The notes under the pieces: generated by a model
The model's database searches: none
Seen by the model: only the letters and a program-made list of their open reading frames with translations
What the model was told of the DNA's origin: nothing
Program-made: the position numbers and the translations under genes
Part shown: positions 1 through 11,100 of the stretch, piece after piece
Position numbering within the stretch: position 1 is the first letter of the stretch
Layout of the letters: every line of letters begins with the position of its first letter
Source of the DNA: DAOSXA01 sp964526835
GTDB taxonomy: Bacteria; Zixibacteria; MSB-5A5; GN15; FEB-12
Direction of reading: 5' to 3'
DNA length: 40,331 bases
Assembly: GCA_964526835.1 (NCBI GenBank)
Contig: CAZGMK010000030.1
Location: forward strand, 1-40,331

Positions 1-52
1 AAGGATCTAAACAACGTGAACCGGTCGCTTACACAAAATTCCGGACACACCC
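1..52. mobile_element. IS256-type insertion sequence end (partial)
   Basis: These 52 bases are the exact reverse complement of 40278-40329. Read outward-in from base 52 on the minus strand, the sequence begins GGGTGTGTCCGGAATTTTGT, which resembles the terminal inverted repeats of IS256/Mutator-family elements (inference from remembered family ends). The body of the element would lie to the left, outside the window, so no transposase is visible. The host gene resumes at base 53 inside the coding frame of a TonB-dependent receptor. Confidence 0.7.
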
Positions 53-2850
53 GCCCGGAAGGTAACTATACGATACTGAATGTCCCTGTCGACGATTACA
101 CGCTTCGCGTCAGCGCAGTCGGCTACGCCACTGTCGTATTGACCGGAGTTCACGTTTCGGCCGACCTCGCCTCGTACCACGACTTCGAGTTGATCGAAGA
201 GACAACCGAATTGGGCACGATCATCGAGGTCCGGGCTGACCAGCCGCTGGTTATCAGGGACAAGACCACTACGGTCAATGTCGTCCAGCGCGAACAGATC
301 CGGGCAATGCCGGTGCGAGGCTTCGACCAAGTGGTCGGAATCCAGAATTCGGTGGTTCGCATGAACGCCGGGAACTTCCAGCAGCGTCAACGCGGCCAGC
401 GCGCGTCGGTGGCAAACAACACAGAGTTGAACCTTCGCGGCGGCCGACCCTCGGAAGTAGCCTACTACGTAGACGGCTTCTCCCAGCAGGATCCCTTGAC
501 CGGCATCTCGACCGCCAACATCAACACCAACGCCATCAAAGAAGTCTCGGTAGTCACCGGCGGCTTTTCGGCTGAATACGGCCACGTCGCCTCAGGTATC
601 GTTAATGTCATCACCAATGAAGGCACCAGCGACTACCACGGCAACGTCGAGGTCGTCTCCGATCAGGTACTGGGCGACAATTTCGATCAGAACTACTACT
701 CGGCGGACCTCTCGGGTCCGGTTCCCGGTCTGGGTAACGCTTATTTCTTCCTGTCCGGCGAACGCCGCTGGCTGGGGGATCGGACGCCGTCATATGCGAC
801 CGAGACGATGATCAATACCTACGGCGCTGCTTTTGGTCTGGACACGCTCTACGACAACCCGCAGCGGCTGCCTCAGAATACGCTGTCGGGCTGGTCGTAT
901 CAGGGCAAGATACTGTACGAATTGACGCCGAATTTCAAGGTTCGTCTGAGCGGCAACGGTTCGGTCGACGACTGGCGCGAGTACCGTCAGGAATGGCTGC
1001 TCAACCCCGAGCACGGCCCGCGCTATGAGGATAAGAACCTGGGGCTCAACGCCAAGATTACTCACCTGCTGGACAAGGATACTTACTGGAACTTCAGTGC
1101 GTCGTACTACATGACATCGCGGATCCGCGGTGACAATGAGATATTCGACGACATCAGCGCATATCGGCGCACCTACGTCTGGGATGACGGCCAGGTGGAT
1201 GCCATCCCCAATCCGGAAGAGGATGAATTCCTTCTGTTCTGGCAGGAGGACAGTCTTTGGCTGATGAACATCGATACGACCGGCTGGTCCTACAACTATG
1301 AGGATACGACTATAGTCGACGATGATACGACCTTCGGCGCCTTGGTAGACTCCCTGGAAATCACTGAAACCGACTCGCTTCGAATCAACCGGGAATCCTA
1401 CTACCCGGCCTTCCTCAAGCAGAAGTCGTCATACATCGGCTTCAAGGGTGACATCACCAGCCAGGTTAACGAGTATCATACGCTGAAAGCCGGTTTCGAC
1501 TTCCAGCGTCACACTCTGCGTTACTTCCGGCACCTTGATGTGACTCAACGCTACTCTACAAGTCTGGTCAATCGATACGGCTACGACGAGAACGGTGAGG
1601 AAGCTGATCCCGGCGGGTACCTCAACAACACGAAACACCCCTACAATTTGGGCGTCTACCTACAGGATCGCTTCGAGTGGCGCGGCATGATTGTGCAGGC
1701 CGGTCTGCGTTTCGACGTGTTCGACTACCAGGCGGATCAGATCAAGGATTTCCGTGATCCCTTCGGTGGAGCAGACGGCACGCTTGATCCCGAAGACCTC
1801 GAGGACTCAGAGGCTTTCTATCGTCTGTCCCCGCGGCTGGGGATCTCGTTCCCCGTGTCCGACAAGACCCAGATGCACATCAACTACGGCAAATTCTTCC
1901 AGCGCCCCGATCTCGACAAGCTGTACGTGGGGTATGATTTCTTCCAGGCTCGTGTAAACGCCGGTTCATACTATCCCTTCCCCAGCCCCAACCTTGAGCC
2001 CGAGAAGATCACTCAGTATGAGGTTGGAATCTCACATGAGCTGGCGCCGAATGTGGGCTTCGACATCACGGCATACTACAAGGACGTTCAGGACCTGACG
2101 CAGATCCAGCACATCGGTCAAACATCCGGATTCATCACCGCCTACGATGTATATGGAAATATAGATTTCGGCACTATCAAGGGCGCTGATTTCTCGTTGA
2201 CGATGCGCCGGACCAACCACATCGCACTCGACTGCCGATACAGCCTGAGCTACGCCACGGGAACTGGTTCCTACGCCACCTCGACCTACCTTGTCAACTG
2301 GGGGGGTGTGGAACCACCGAAATCCACCCATGCTCTTGACTACGACCAGCGCCACAATATCACCGTCAACGGTGATTTGCGCTTCGGGAAGAAAGAGGGC
2401 CCCAGGCTTGGCGACATCTACCCACTGGAGGACTTCGGTGTCAACGTATTGCTGTTCGCAGCCAGCGGCACTCCCTACACGCCAATGGAGTTCTACGATG
2501 AGGCCTCAGAAGCCGCACTGCGACCGCAACCGCGCCAGGGCATCAATGCTGCTCGGAAGCCGTGGCTGTTCAATATCGACCTGAAGATGGAGCGCAAGTT
2601 CACCTTCTCGAGTATCGACATCATACCCTATTTCTGGATCAAGAACCTGCTCGATCGCGAAAACGTGGTTGCGGTTTACGAGGGTACGGGCAAGCCCGAT
2701 GTCACCGGTTATCTCAATCTAAACGAGGGTCAGAGCAATCTTCGGAATTACGGCGCCGAGTATGAGAACCGCTACTTGCTGAAGCAATACAATGCCACCA
2801 ACTGGTCCAATCCGCGCATGATCATGTTCGGTACGCGGGTATCATTCTAA
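53..2850 (+). CDS. TonB-dependent receptor, 5'-truncated by an IS end
   Basis: Outer-membrane receptor of the TonB-dependent family, which takes up ligands through a 22-strand barrel driven by TonB. The visible part starts inside a carboxypeptidase-regulatory-like beta-sandwich (GNYTILNVPVDDYTLRVSAV), then a plug domain with MPVRGFDQVVG, LRGGRPSEVAYYVDG and GGFSAEYGHVASGIVNVIT, and then a barrel of over 700 residues ending in aromatic Phe (GTRVSF), as outer-membrane proteins do. The signal peptide and the start of the first domain are missing because the reading frame runs straight into the IS end at base 52. A GTG at 16 within the IS end is in frame but would give a protein with no export signal. 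It is followed after 18 bases by a secreted protein and then a PorV-like barrel, so the three probably form an operon. The substrate is unknown. Confidence 0.93.
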
Positions 2851-2868
2851 GCGGAGAGGGTTAAGCAA

Positions 2869-5800
2869 ATGAAAACAAAGATACTACTTATCACTATACT
2901 GGCCCTCATGATGGCCCTGCCGGTCGATGCGGCGCCGCCGCAAGGCCGTGGCAAGGACTTCACATGGGGCGGCCAGTCGCTGGCCATTGACAATGGCACG
3001 TTCATCAATGCCAACAACATTATGATGTTCGTGACTAATCACGGAAATTTCGGAAGAGACCTTACCGACCGCTTTGGTCAGGACGCCGGAACATTCTATC
3101 CCTACACCAGCATCGAAGCAGTCGCGGACGGTAGCCAGAACAGCTATGTCCTCTATGCCTCGGGCCTATGGATAGGCGGTAAGGTGGGCAGCGACACTAG
3201 AATCGTAATCGCCGAGTACTCCGATGAATACGTCCCCGGACCGATGTCGGACAGCACCTTCAGCCCCGATCGGCCCGAGTACAAAGTGTATAAGCTGTAC
3301 AAGGATAGTCTGGCAAACAACCCGAACAGCGACTATCTCAACTGGCCGGTCGACCAGGGGGCTCCTGTCAATGAAGATGGAACCCCGGCGATGATCGGTG
3401 ACCAGATGTGCTGGGCGGTATACAACGACGCCGATCCGGCTCAGCATACCAACGACGCCGGAAACACCGACCCTCTTGGTCTCGAGGTGAGGCAAACGAC
3501 CTTCGCCTTCGATCGCACTGATCCACTCGGGAACGTCATTTTTCTCAAATTCCAGATATTCAATCGCGGTCCCAATACCATTACCGATTGTTACCTGTCG
3601 CTCTGGGCCGATCCCGATCTCGGCGGTTACACCGACGACCTGGTGGGATGTGACGTAGAAAAGTCGCTGGGGTTCGTCTACAACGCGAATAACAACGATC
3701 AGCTGTATGGGTCCAATCCGCCCTGTCTCGGTTATGACTTCTTCCAGGGGCCGATGATTCACACCGGCGACGATGCTGACACTGCCCGGATGTGGGACAC
3801 TACGTGGGTCGGGTACAAGAACCTCGGAATGGTGTCCTTCAACAAGTACATCAACGGCACCGACCCGAACAATTACACCGAAACCTACAACTACATGCAG
3901 GGATTGCGTCCGAACGGCAATCCCTATACATACGACGGCGAAGCAACGCTATACATGCACGCCGGAGACCCGGTCGCCGGGACGGGTGATCTGGACTTCG
4001 ATCCGGCTGACCGTCGCTGGATGCAGTCGACCGGTCCGATTTCTTTCGCACCCGGCGACTCGACCGAAATACTGGCCGCGATCATCGTCGGCCGGGGAGC
4101 TGACCGGCTTAGCTCCATCTCGGTCATGAAGTATTACGATCAGTTCGCTCAGTCAGCCTATGACATCAATTTCGAGCTGGCCGAACCGCCGGCTGCTCCC
4201 GTTGTCACCGCGACCAACCTCGACGGCGCCATCGTTCTCACCTGGACGGATACATCCGAGGTCGATCCGGGCGACTACGATTTCGAGGGTTACACGGTCT
4301 ATCAAGGCTCCAGGGACGGATCCGGCGACATGGTCTGGCGTCGGATCGCGACCTACGACATCGACAACGGAGTCGGTACAATCCTCGACGACGTCCTTGA
4401 CGTTGAAACCGGTGTGCTCGAGTATCGAGGGGTCAAATTCGGAAGCGACGCCGGCGTGAGGCGCTACTTCGCCACCGATCAGGACCACATCAGGGGAGGC
4501 CCCCTGCGCAACCTGAGGACTTACTACTTCAAGGTTGAGGCTTACTCCCACGATCCCGAGGCAACCCCCAAAACGCTGACCTCGGCTGCCAGCGTGGAGG
4601 TTCGCCCACAGGGCCCCATCGCGGGCACCGTATACCACGGAGTGACCGGGGATACGCTCGACGTCACGCACACCGCCGGCGGCTCTAATGGGTCAGTGGT
4701 GCCGCTGGTGCTCGATCCGAGCGCCCTTAACGGCCACACTTACCGCGTGGAATTCGAAGATACTCTGGGCATCGTCGTGGATACGACCTATGATCCCGAG
4801 CACCCGAACGACCTTGAACACGCCGATTTCGATTCCACTAACATAGCCTGGCACATCTACGATGTGACGGCCGGTGAGTATGTCGTTCAGTACGAGACAA
4901 ACCAATCGGGCGATGACGACTATCCCATTGTCGACGGTGTCATGGTGAAGGTCCTGGGGCCGAGCTTCGGCGTAGTCGAAATCAACGAGGTGGAAGGCGC
5001 CTCCGGGGCCATCGAGCCTCCGGATAACGTCATGTACTCGCTCAACTCGACGGCCGACTGGTACGTCTCCTCGGACGCCGGTTCCGATTTCTCGCGCCTG
5101 AACTGGCGCGGAAAGATCGGCACCTATGACTGGGAATTCCGCTTCACCGAGCAGGGATCAGAATACTACGACTGGAATACCGACGAGAAGTGGCCCAACC
5201 GGGCGCCCTTCGAAATATGGAACATCGGTATTGGCACCCCCGATGATCCGTCCGATGACGTCAGAATCCAGTTCTTTATTCTCGACGATGATGAATCCGG
5301 TGGCTGGAGTTACGGTGACCGTATCTACCCATTTGAAAGCGAATACCCGGATGAACCCCTCCCGGCCTTGGCTGAGTACACCTGGGATGACGACTTCCGA
5401 ATCGGCCGGATCATATTCAACGACTATTCCCACGAGACAACAGAGCCCGCGACCGGCACGGTTGTCCGATTTGTCACGGCAAAGGTCAATACTTCTTCCG
5501 ACGTCTTCACTTTCTCAACCCAGTCCCCGACCCTGACCAAGAGCGATAATGCGCTTGCCAATATCAAGGCAGTCCCGAACCCGTTCTATCTCTACGGCCC
5601 GTATGATCCCACTATCGGCAACCATAGGATAGAATTCCACAACCTGCCAGCGGAGTGCACCATCAGAATATACAACCTGGCCGGCGAGTTCATCGATGAG
5701 ATCAGGAAGAACGATGCCAGCACCTCGATCGCGTCCTGGGACGTTAAGACCGCACACGGGCTGCCGCCCGCCTCGGGGGTATACGTGTACGTTGTGAACG

Positions 5801-5871
5801 CACCCGGTTACGGTCAGAAGATCGGCAAGATCGCCGTCTTCACCGAAGTCGAGGTTCTGAGGCAGTACTAA
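2869..5871 (+). CDS. large secreted protein with fibronectin-like and C-terminal FlgD-like sorting domain
   Basis: A 1000-residue exported protein. It begins with a clear signal peptide (MKTKILLITILALMMALPVDA). A long N-terminal region of about 440 residues has no family I can name. Next comes a fibronectin-III-like section (about 440-580, containing NLDGAIVLTWTD and YTVYQGSRDG). The last ~95 residues match the FlgD-Ig or T9SS-type C-terminal module (NIKAVPNPFY, then CTIRIYNLAGEFI, then LPPASGVYVYVV). In FCB bacteria such C-terminal modules mark proteins for secretion or surface attachment. It lies 18 bases after the TonB receptor and 20 bases before a PorV-like barrel, so it is probably a surface partner of both. 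A ribosome-binding site GGAGAGG lies just upstream. The function itself is not known. Confidence 0.85.
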   Translation: MKTKILLITILALMMALPVDAAPPQGRGKDFTWGGQSLAIDNGTFINANNIMMFVTNHGNFGRDLTDRFGQDAGTFYPYTSIEAVADGSQNSYVLYASGLWIGGKVGSDTRIVIAEYSDEYVPGPMSDSTFSPDRPEYKVYKLYKDSLANNPNSDYLNWPVDQGAPVNEDGTPAMIGDQMCWAVYNDADPAQHTNDAGNTDPLGLEVRQTTFAFDRTDPLGNVIFLKFQIFNRGPNTITDCYLSLWADPDLGGYTDDLVGCDVEKSLGFVYNANNNDQLYGSNPPCLGYDFFQGPMIHTGDDADTARMWDTTWVGYKNLGMVSFNKYINGTDPNNYTETYNYMQGLRPNGNPYTYDGEATLYMHAGDPVAGTGDLDFDPADRRWMQSTGPISFAPGDSTEILAAIIVGRGADRLSSISVMKYYDQFAQSAYDINFELAEPPAAPVVTATNLDGAIVLTWTDTSEVDPGDYDFEGYTVYQGSRDGSGDMVWRRIATYDIDNGVGTILDDVLDVETGVLEYRGVKFGSDAGVRRYFATDQDHIRGGPLRNLRTYYFKVEAYSHDPEATPKTLTSAASVEVRPQGPIAGTVYHGVTGDTLDVTHTAGGSNGSVVPLVLDPSALNGHTYRVEFEDTLGIVVDTTYDPEHPNDLEHADFDSTNIAWHIYDVTAGEYVVQYETNQSGDDDYPIVDGVMVKVLGPSFGVVEINEVEGASGAIEPPDNVMYSLNSTADWYVSSDAGSDFSRLNWRGKIGTYDWEFRFTEQGSEYYDWNTDEKWPNRAPFEIWNIGIGTPDDPSDDVRIQFFILDDDESGGWSYGDRIYPFESEYPDEPLPALAEYTWDDDFRIGRIIFNDYSHETTEPATGTVVRFVTAKVNTSSDVFTFSTQSPTLTKSDNALANIKAVPNPFYLYGPYDPTIGNHRIEFHNLPAECTIRIYNLAGEFIDEIRKNDASTSIASWDVKTAHGLPPASGVYVYVVNAPGYGQKIGKIAVFTEVEVLRQY

Positions 5872-5891
5872 GCATGGGAAGGAATCAACTG

Positions 5892-6893
5892 ATGAAGATA
5901 AAGACACTTCTACTGACAGCGGTCATCCTGGTGGTTTGCTTCAGCAGCATCCTCGCCGGGAACCCCGCTCGCACCGGTACTGCAGGCGCTCAGGTGCTGC
6001 AGATACCAGTGGCTGCGCGCGGCGCCGCCCTGGGCGGAGCGGTGATAGCCAACACGCACGGCGTCGAGGCCATGCTCTGGAACCCCGCCGGAGTGGGACA
6101 CCTGTATGGCACCGAAGCCATGTTCACCCATCTGTCGTATTGGGGCGACATGGATCTCAACTTCGCCGGGATCGCAACATCGATCGAGGATTTCGGCACC
6201 ATCGGCGCCCACGCAAAGATCCTCTCCGTCGGCGACATCGAAGAGACGACGGATGACTACCCGAACGGCACCGGACGGATATTCAGCCCGAGTATGGCGG
6301 TCATTGGCGTCACCTACTCCCGAATCCTGACCGACAACGTTACCTTCGGCGCGACGGCCAAGTTCATCCGCGAGGATGTCTTCGAGGTCAGCGCAACCGG
6401 AGTGGCCTTCGACATCGGCTTCATGTATGATCCGCGCTGGCACGGGCTCACTCTCGGCTTTGCGATCATGAACTACGGCCCGGAGATGCGTTTCTCCGGC
6501 AGCGGGTTCAATCGCACTGTCGACGGACGTCCTCTTTCGGGAGAATCGGCCCCCTATGACCTCCCGAGCTCGATCAACATGGGCGCCGCCTATAACTTCT
6601 ATGACCAGCAGAACCACTCCGTTACCCTGACCGGCAACTTCCGTTCCAACAACTACTATCAGGATGTTTACCAGGGCGGGCTGGAGTACTCGTTCGACGA
6701 CAAGTACTTTCTGCGCGGCGGTTACAGCTACGCTGATGACAGCAAGTGGTTCTATGGAGCCACATTGGGCGCGGGCGTGGTCCTCGATCTGGGCAACACC
6801 GATATGAGCTTCGAGTACACCTGGATGCAGGTCGACGATAAAGACAACGCTTTCGACAATAGCCAGTTCTTCACCGCAAAGGTGCGGTTCTGA
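5892..6893 (+). CDS. PorV/PorQ-family outer-membrane barrel protein
   Basis: A 333-residue protein with a signal peptide (MKIKTLLLTAVILVVCFSSILA) and the family hallmark near the mature N-terminus: a GTAGAQVLQIPVAARGAALGGA segment followed by HGVEAMLWNPAGVG. PorV in Bacteroidota is the type IX secretion shuttle that carries substrates from the translocon to the attachment complex; PorQ is a relative. The rest is alternating beta-strand sequence ending in an aromatic Phe (FFTAKVRF). I chose ATG 5892 over the in-frame ATG at 5874 because GGGAAGGAA (5876-5884) is a good ribosome-binding site for 5892 and the signal peptide then starts properly. It directly follows a secreted protein with a C-terminal sorting-like domain. 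Whether a full type IX system exists in this organism cannot be seen here. Confidence 0.85.
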   Translation: MKIKTLLLTAVILVVCFSSILAGNPARTGTAGAQVLQIPVAARGAALGGAVIANTHGVEAMLWNPAGVGHLYGTEAMFTHLSYWGDMDLNFAGIATSIEDFGTIGAHAKILSVGDIEETTDDYPNGTGRIFSPSMAVIGVTYSRILTDNVTFGATAKFIREDVFEVSATGVAFDIGFMYDPRWHGLTLGFAIMNYGPEMRFSGSGFNRTVDGRPLSGESAPYDLPSSINMGAAYNFYDQQNHSVTLTGNFRSNNYYQDVYQGGLEYSFDDKYFLRGGYSYADDSKWFYGATLGAGVVLDLGNTDMSFEYTWMQVDDKDNAFDNSQFFTAKVRF

Positions 6894-6918
6894 TTCTCCA
6901 CCAATGGACCATGTCGAC

Positions 6919-6950
6919 GAAGGGCCGGCTGCGTACGCAGCCGGCCCTTC
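6919..6950 (+). terminator. Rho-independent terminator (32-bp perfect palindrome)
   Basis: A perfect 32-base palindrome, arms GAAGGGCCGGCTGCGT and its exact reverse complement, 25 bases after the stop of the PorV-like gene. It would form a very stable GC-rich hairpin. The tail (TTCTGCTGC) is only weakly T-rich. It closes the three-gene export operon. Confidence 0.7.
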
Positions 6951-7330
6951 TGCTGCATGTCGTAAACTCGCGGGCATATTGAAGCCGCGTGGTTTGTCTC
7001 TGAGGTGTCGGCGAACCAACCGAAGTTCCATCAGCACACCCATTATGCCAAGTATAAATCACGTCCTTTGGGGGCAGAGCTGAGGCGTCCTGGCGGTCGT
7101 TCCCCTCCCCCTGCTGCCCCTCACTCCACCCTTTTCAGTGGCAGCCGGAAGTCATCGATGAACGCCAAAGATGCGCCGGCCTGTTCTTTGGTTGACCGAT
7201 CCCTCTTGCTGAGTATATTGTGTAGTATGCGGGATTGGGTTGTCAGATCCATAAGCCGAACGGCGCGTGGGTTCGCCCGATCCAAAACACCCTGCCCGGC
7301 CGCTTTGGCGGTGGCGGGAGGAAAGTGCTG
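6951..7330. other. 380-bp intergenic region
   Basis: No convincing gene. It carries one good promoter (7192-7219) for the downstream dockerin gene and a ribosome-binding site, GGGAGGAAAG, just before 7331. The stretch 7100-7130 is rich in C and T (CCCCTCCCCCTGCTGCCCC). Nothing else recognised. Confidence 0.5.
7192..7219 (+). promoter_or_regulatory. sigma70-like promoter of dockerin gene
   Basis: TTGACC at 7192-7197, 16-base spacer, TATATT at 7214-7219. The predicted transcript has a leader of about 105 bases before ATG 7331. The arrangement (TTGAC, 16 bases, TATATTG) is the same as at 13437-13464, in front of another dockerin gene. Confidence 0.5.
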
Positions 7331-7978
7331 ATGGCAAGATTCATCTCCAAGGCGGCTCTACTTGCGACGTTTGCCGTTGTCTTTGTATCCGCGGTCGGAA
7401 ATGAGATAGTGGCGCGCGGGTCGGCAACCACTCCGGCCGCAAATGCCCCGGAACCGGTCTTCCCGACATCGGGGATGTCCGGCCCGCTGTTCGAGATGAA
7501 ACCCGTCTTTACGTGGCGATCGGCTGACGGCGAGGTCGCGGCCAATACGGTTGCGTACCGCCTGGAGACCTCTGCCGGACCCGGCTTCGAAACACCTGTC
7601 GTAGCTTACACTCCGTCGCTCGATCGCGAACTGATCGACTTAGCCCTCTCCGACTCGCTGGCGTTTGGCACTCGCTACTGGTGGCGAGTGGCTGCAATTC
7701 AGCGTGACGGAACGATACTCTACTCCGGCAAGGCCGATTTCTGGACCTGGCTTCCCGGAGATGTCGACCATTCGCACGCGGTCGATATCGGCGATCTGGT
7801 CTTCATCGTCAACTACATGTTCGGCGGGGGAGGACCCTCCAGCCCGAGTTTCGTTATGGACATAAACGGCGACTGCACCGCTCCCGATATCGCCGACTTG
7901 ATATACTTGTTCGCGTATATGTTCACTAATGGCCCCGCTCCGAAGGCCGGCTGTCTTGATCGCAGCGGGCTGCTTTAG
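7331..7978 (+). CDS. secreted dockerin-domain protein
   Basis: A 215-residue exported protein. ATG 7331 follows GGGAGGAAAG and opens a signal peptide (MARFISKAALLATFAVVFVSA). Residues about 45-140 look like a single beta-sandwich domain of the fibronectin-like kind (KPVFTWRSADGE, then YRLETSAGPGFETPV, then FGTRYWWRVAA). The C-terminal ~65 residues are two dockerin type I-like EF-hand repeats: GDVDHSHAVDIGDLVFIVNYMF and DINGDCTAPDIADLIYLFAYMF. Such modules bind calcium and in cellulosomes dock to cohesins; here the partner is unknown. It has its own promoter and is followed by the M6 metalloprotease, which carries the same domain pair. Confidence 0.85.
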   Translation: MARFISKAALLATFAVVFVSAVGNEIVARGSATTPAANAPEPVFPTSGMSGPLFEMKPVFTWRSADGEVAANTVAYRLETSAGPGFETPVVAYTPSLDRELIDLALSDSLAFGTRYWWRVAAIQRDGTILYSGKADFWTWLPGDVDHSHAVDIGDLVFIVNYMFGGGGPSSPSFVMDINGDCTAPDIADLIYLFAYMFTNGPAPKAGCLDRSGLL

Positions 7979-8172
7979 AGAGAGGCTGAAGTCAGGCTAC
8001 TGCACCACGGCTGGCCGGCCGACAGAATACGAAGATGGCGCGCCCGACCGTCGGGCCTCACGAAAAACGGAACTGTTATGGTCCACTATGTGTTGAAGCA
8101 GCGAAGAATTATGGACTCAAGTCCTGGGCGGACAGTCCGATCTCTACCCCGCACTAATCAGGAGGTGCCCAA

Positions 8173-11100
8173 GTGCCCGCGACCCGGAATAATAGTATGA
8201 AGCTATCGATACCAAGCGCTGCCGCATTGCTGACCGTGGCGATTCTGTCCCTCACTGCGGCGGCGATGCCGCCACATCCCGACCTGGTCGAACAGCTTCG
8301 CGCTGAGGGTCGCCTCCATGAGTTAGCACAGCGCCTCGAGCAGGCAAAGGCCAGGGGGGTATGGTCAACTGATGTCGCTTCGGTTGACCCCAGAAGTCCG
8401 AGCGGCAAGGCGCTGTGGGTTGAACCCGGTGAAGTCGACACCTTCCGGGTGATCGTCCTGCTGGTCGACTTCTCCGATAACGAAGCGGAGTCCGGAGCCA
8501 CGTTCGCCCAGACCGCTGACTTCGAACATCTTTTGTTTTCGAGTAATCCGAACGATCTTCACCTGTCGATGACCGAATTCTACGAGAAAAACTCCTATGG
8601 TGGCTTCTACTTGATCGGTGATGTCGCCGGCTGGTACCGCCTGCCGCATACCTATGCCTGGTATGTCCAGGGGCAGAACGGCTGGGGGAGCTACCCGCAG
8701 AACGCTCAGGGCATGGCCGAGGACGCTATTTTGGCGGCTGACCCGGACGTCGACTATTCACAATACGATAACAACGGCGATGGCTGGATCGATGGACTGT
8801 TCATAGTCCACGCTGGCCCCGGCGCGGAACAAACCGGCAGCAGCGATCAGATATGGTCGCATCAATGGTCCCTGCCGACCACTCTCAACCTGGACGGAGT
8901 CAGCCTTCGCGACTACTCCATGGAGCCCGAAGAGTACCAGGGCATCGGCATCATGACCATGGGAGTGTTCGCCCACGAGTACGGCCATTACCTGGGTTTG
9001 CCCGACCTCTATGACACCGACTACTCCTCAGCCGGAGTCGGTAAGTGGTCGCTCATGGCCGGGGGAAGCTGGAATGCAAGCGGCAACCTGCCCGCATTTT
9101 TCGATGCCTGGTGCAAATCGCAACTGGGTTTCCTCAACCCGATCGATGTCGAAGCCAACATGGTCGATGTCGACATCCCCGGCTCCTATGACAGCTCGGT
9201 GGCCTATCGGTTGTGGTCGGATGGTCAGCCGGGTCCACAGTACTTTCTGGTCGAAAACCGCCGTGCTGTCGGCTACGATTCGCCTATTCCCGCTTCGGGC
9301 TTGCTGATTTACCACGTCGACGAAACCCAGGGGGGCAACCAGGATGAATGGCATCCGCTGGTGGGTATCGAGCAAGCCGACGGCCGGAACGATCTTCAGA
9401 ATGATGTCAACAGCGGCGATGGCGGTGATGTCTGGTCAAGCCAGACAGCTTCCACTTTCGACGACCTGTCGATCCCAAATACTCGCGACTACAGCGGTTC
9501 ACCGACTGGAACCGCGGTCTGGAATATCTCGCCTCCGGGCCATTCCATGACCGCCAGCTTCGACATTAACTTCTGGAGGCCACGGTTCACCTTGCTGGGC
9601 TCCGACTTCGATGACGCCGCATTCGGTAACGGCAACGGTATCCCCGAGGCAGGCGATACCATCACCTTTGTATTCACTCTTGGCAACGCCTGGGCTCCGG
9701 TCGACAATGTCACCGGAACTCTGAGCTGCAACAACAGTGATGTCACCTTCGTCAACCCATCTGCAAATATCGGAACCATAGGCACCTCCGGCTCCGGAGA
9801 CAACTCCGCCGATCCGATCACCTTCACGATATCGACTGACTTCGAGCCCTGTATCGACTCGTTCTTCCTGGAGATCACTTCGGACAATCCCCAGGGCGGC
9901 GCCTGGTACGGTCTTGAACTACACCTCGGAGAACCTGGTATTCTGGTGATCGATGATGATGACGGCGCCGATTGGGAGCGGGCTGTTACCGATGTCCTGC
10001 AGGAGCACCGCATCCCCTTTGATGTTCACAATACTGCCATGCAGGGGAGCCCCACGGCCATTCTGCTAAGTGAGTACGCCACCGTGATGTGGCTGACCGG
10101 CGACAGCCGTCCTGATATTCTATCCTCATCTGACATCGCCGCCATGCAGGGATTCCTGGACAACGGGGGTAATCTGTTTCTGACCGGGCAGGCCATACTG
10201 CGCCAGCTCGACACCGACTTCCCGGTATTCCTTAGCGACTATCTCAAAGCCGAATACTCATCGGATCTGTTGTATCCCCTGATCAACGGGGTCGCTGGCT
10301 CTCCGGTCGGGGACGGCCTGAGTGTTCGTTATGCCTCAGGAACCAACCAGACCGATCCCCAGACAATGATCCCAACCGGCGGTTCTGAACCTGCCTTCGA
10401 GTTGCCGGTCGGGGGGGTCACCGGCCTGACATACGAGGGTAGCTATCGCCTGGTGTTGTTCAGTTTCGGGCTGGAAGGCGTCAGCGACAACTTCGTTACC
10501 AGTGGATACAACACCAGGGCCGACGTCCTGGGCCGTATCCTCGATTTCTTTGACGACACGCAGGAGTCTCACAATCCGACTGTCACCGATATCTGGATCG
10601 AGGGTGAGCAACTCGATCATGTCACTGGCGACGCACCGACTTTCGGCTGGTCGACAGCCGATACGACCGGCGCCTCAGTTCAGCAGTATCAGGTCAAGGT
10701 CGGGACCGGAACGTACTGCAACAATCGCGATAACGTCTGGAATCCAGCGGTTTTCACCGGTGATGACTCCACTGTTGTCTACGCCGGGCAAGCCTTTGAG
10801 GACGGCTCCGAGTACTCTTTCAGCGTGCGGGTTTATAATGGCCAGAGTTGGTCTGAATTCGCCGACATTACGTTCCGAACCAATAGCATCCCACCGGCCG
10901 GTCAGGCTCTCCGACCAAAGGATGACACACTGGTGGCAACCCCCACGCCGACCTTGCGCGGCAACTTCGCGGCGGATGCGGACGGCGACAACCTTACCTA
11001 TGAATTCGAGGTCTTTTCCGACTCGGCCATGACGAATCTCGTTGCATCTGTCACTAATCTCGTTTTGGTCAGTCCACCATACCAGTGGGAGGTGGATGTT

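Noticed and set aside
16..52. GTG at 16 as the true start of the TonB receptor
   Set aside because: It lies in the IS end and gives no signal peptide; the real N-terminus has been removed.
8042..8056. GCCCGA-CCG-TCGGGC hairpin as terminator after the first dockerin gene
   Set aside because: Short stem and no T-rich tail on either strand.
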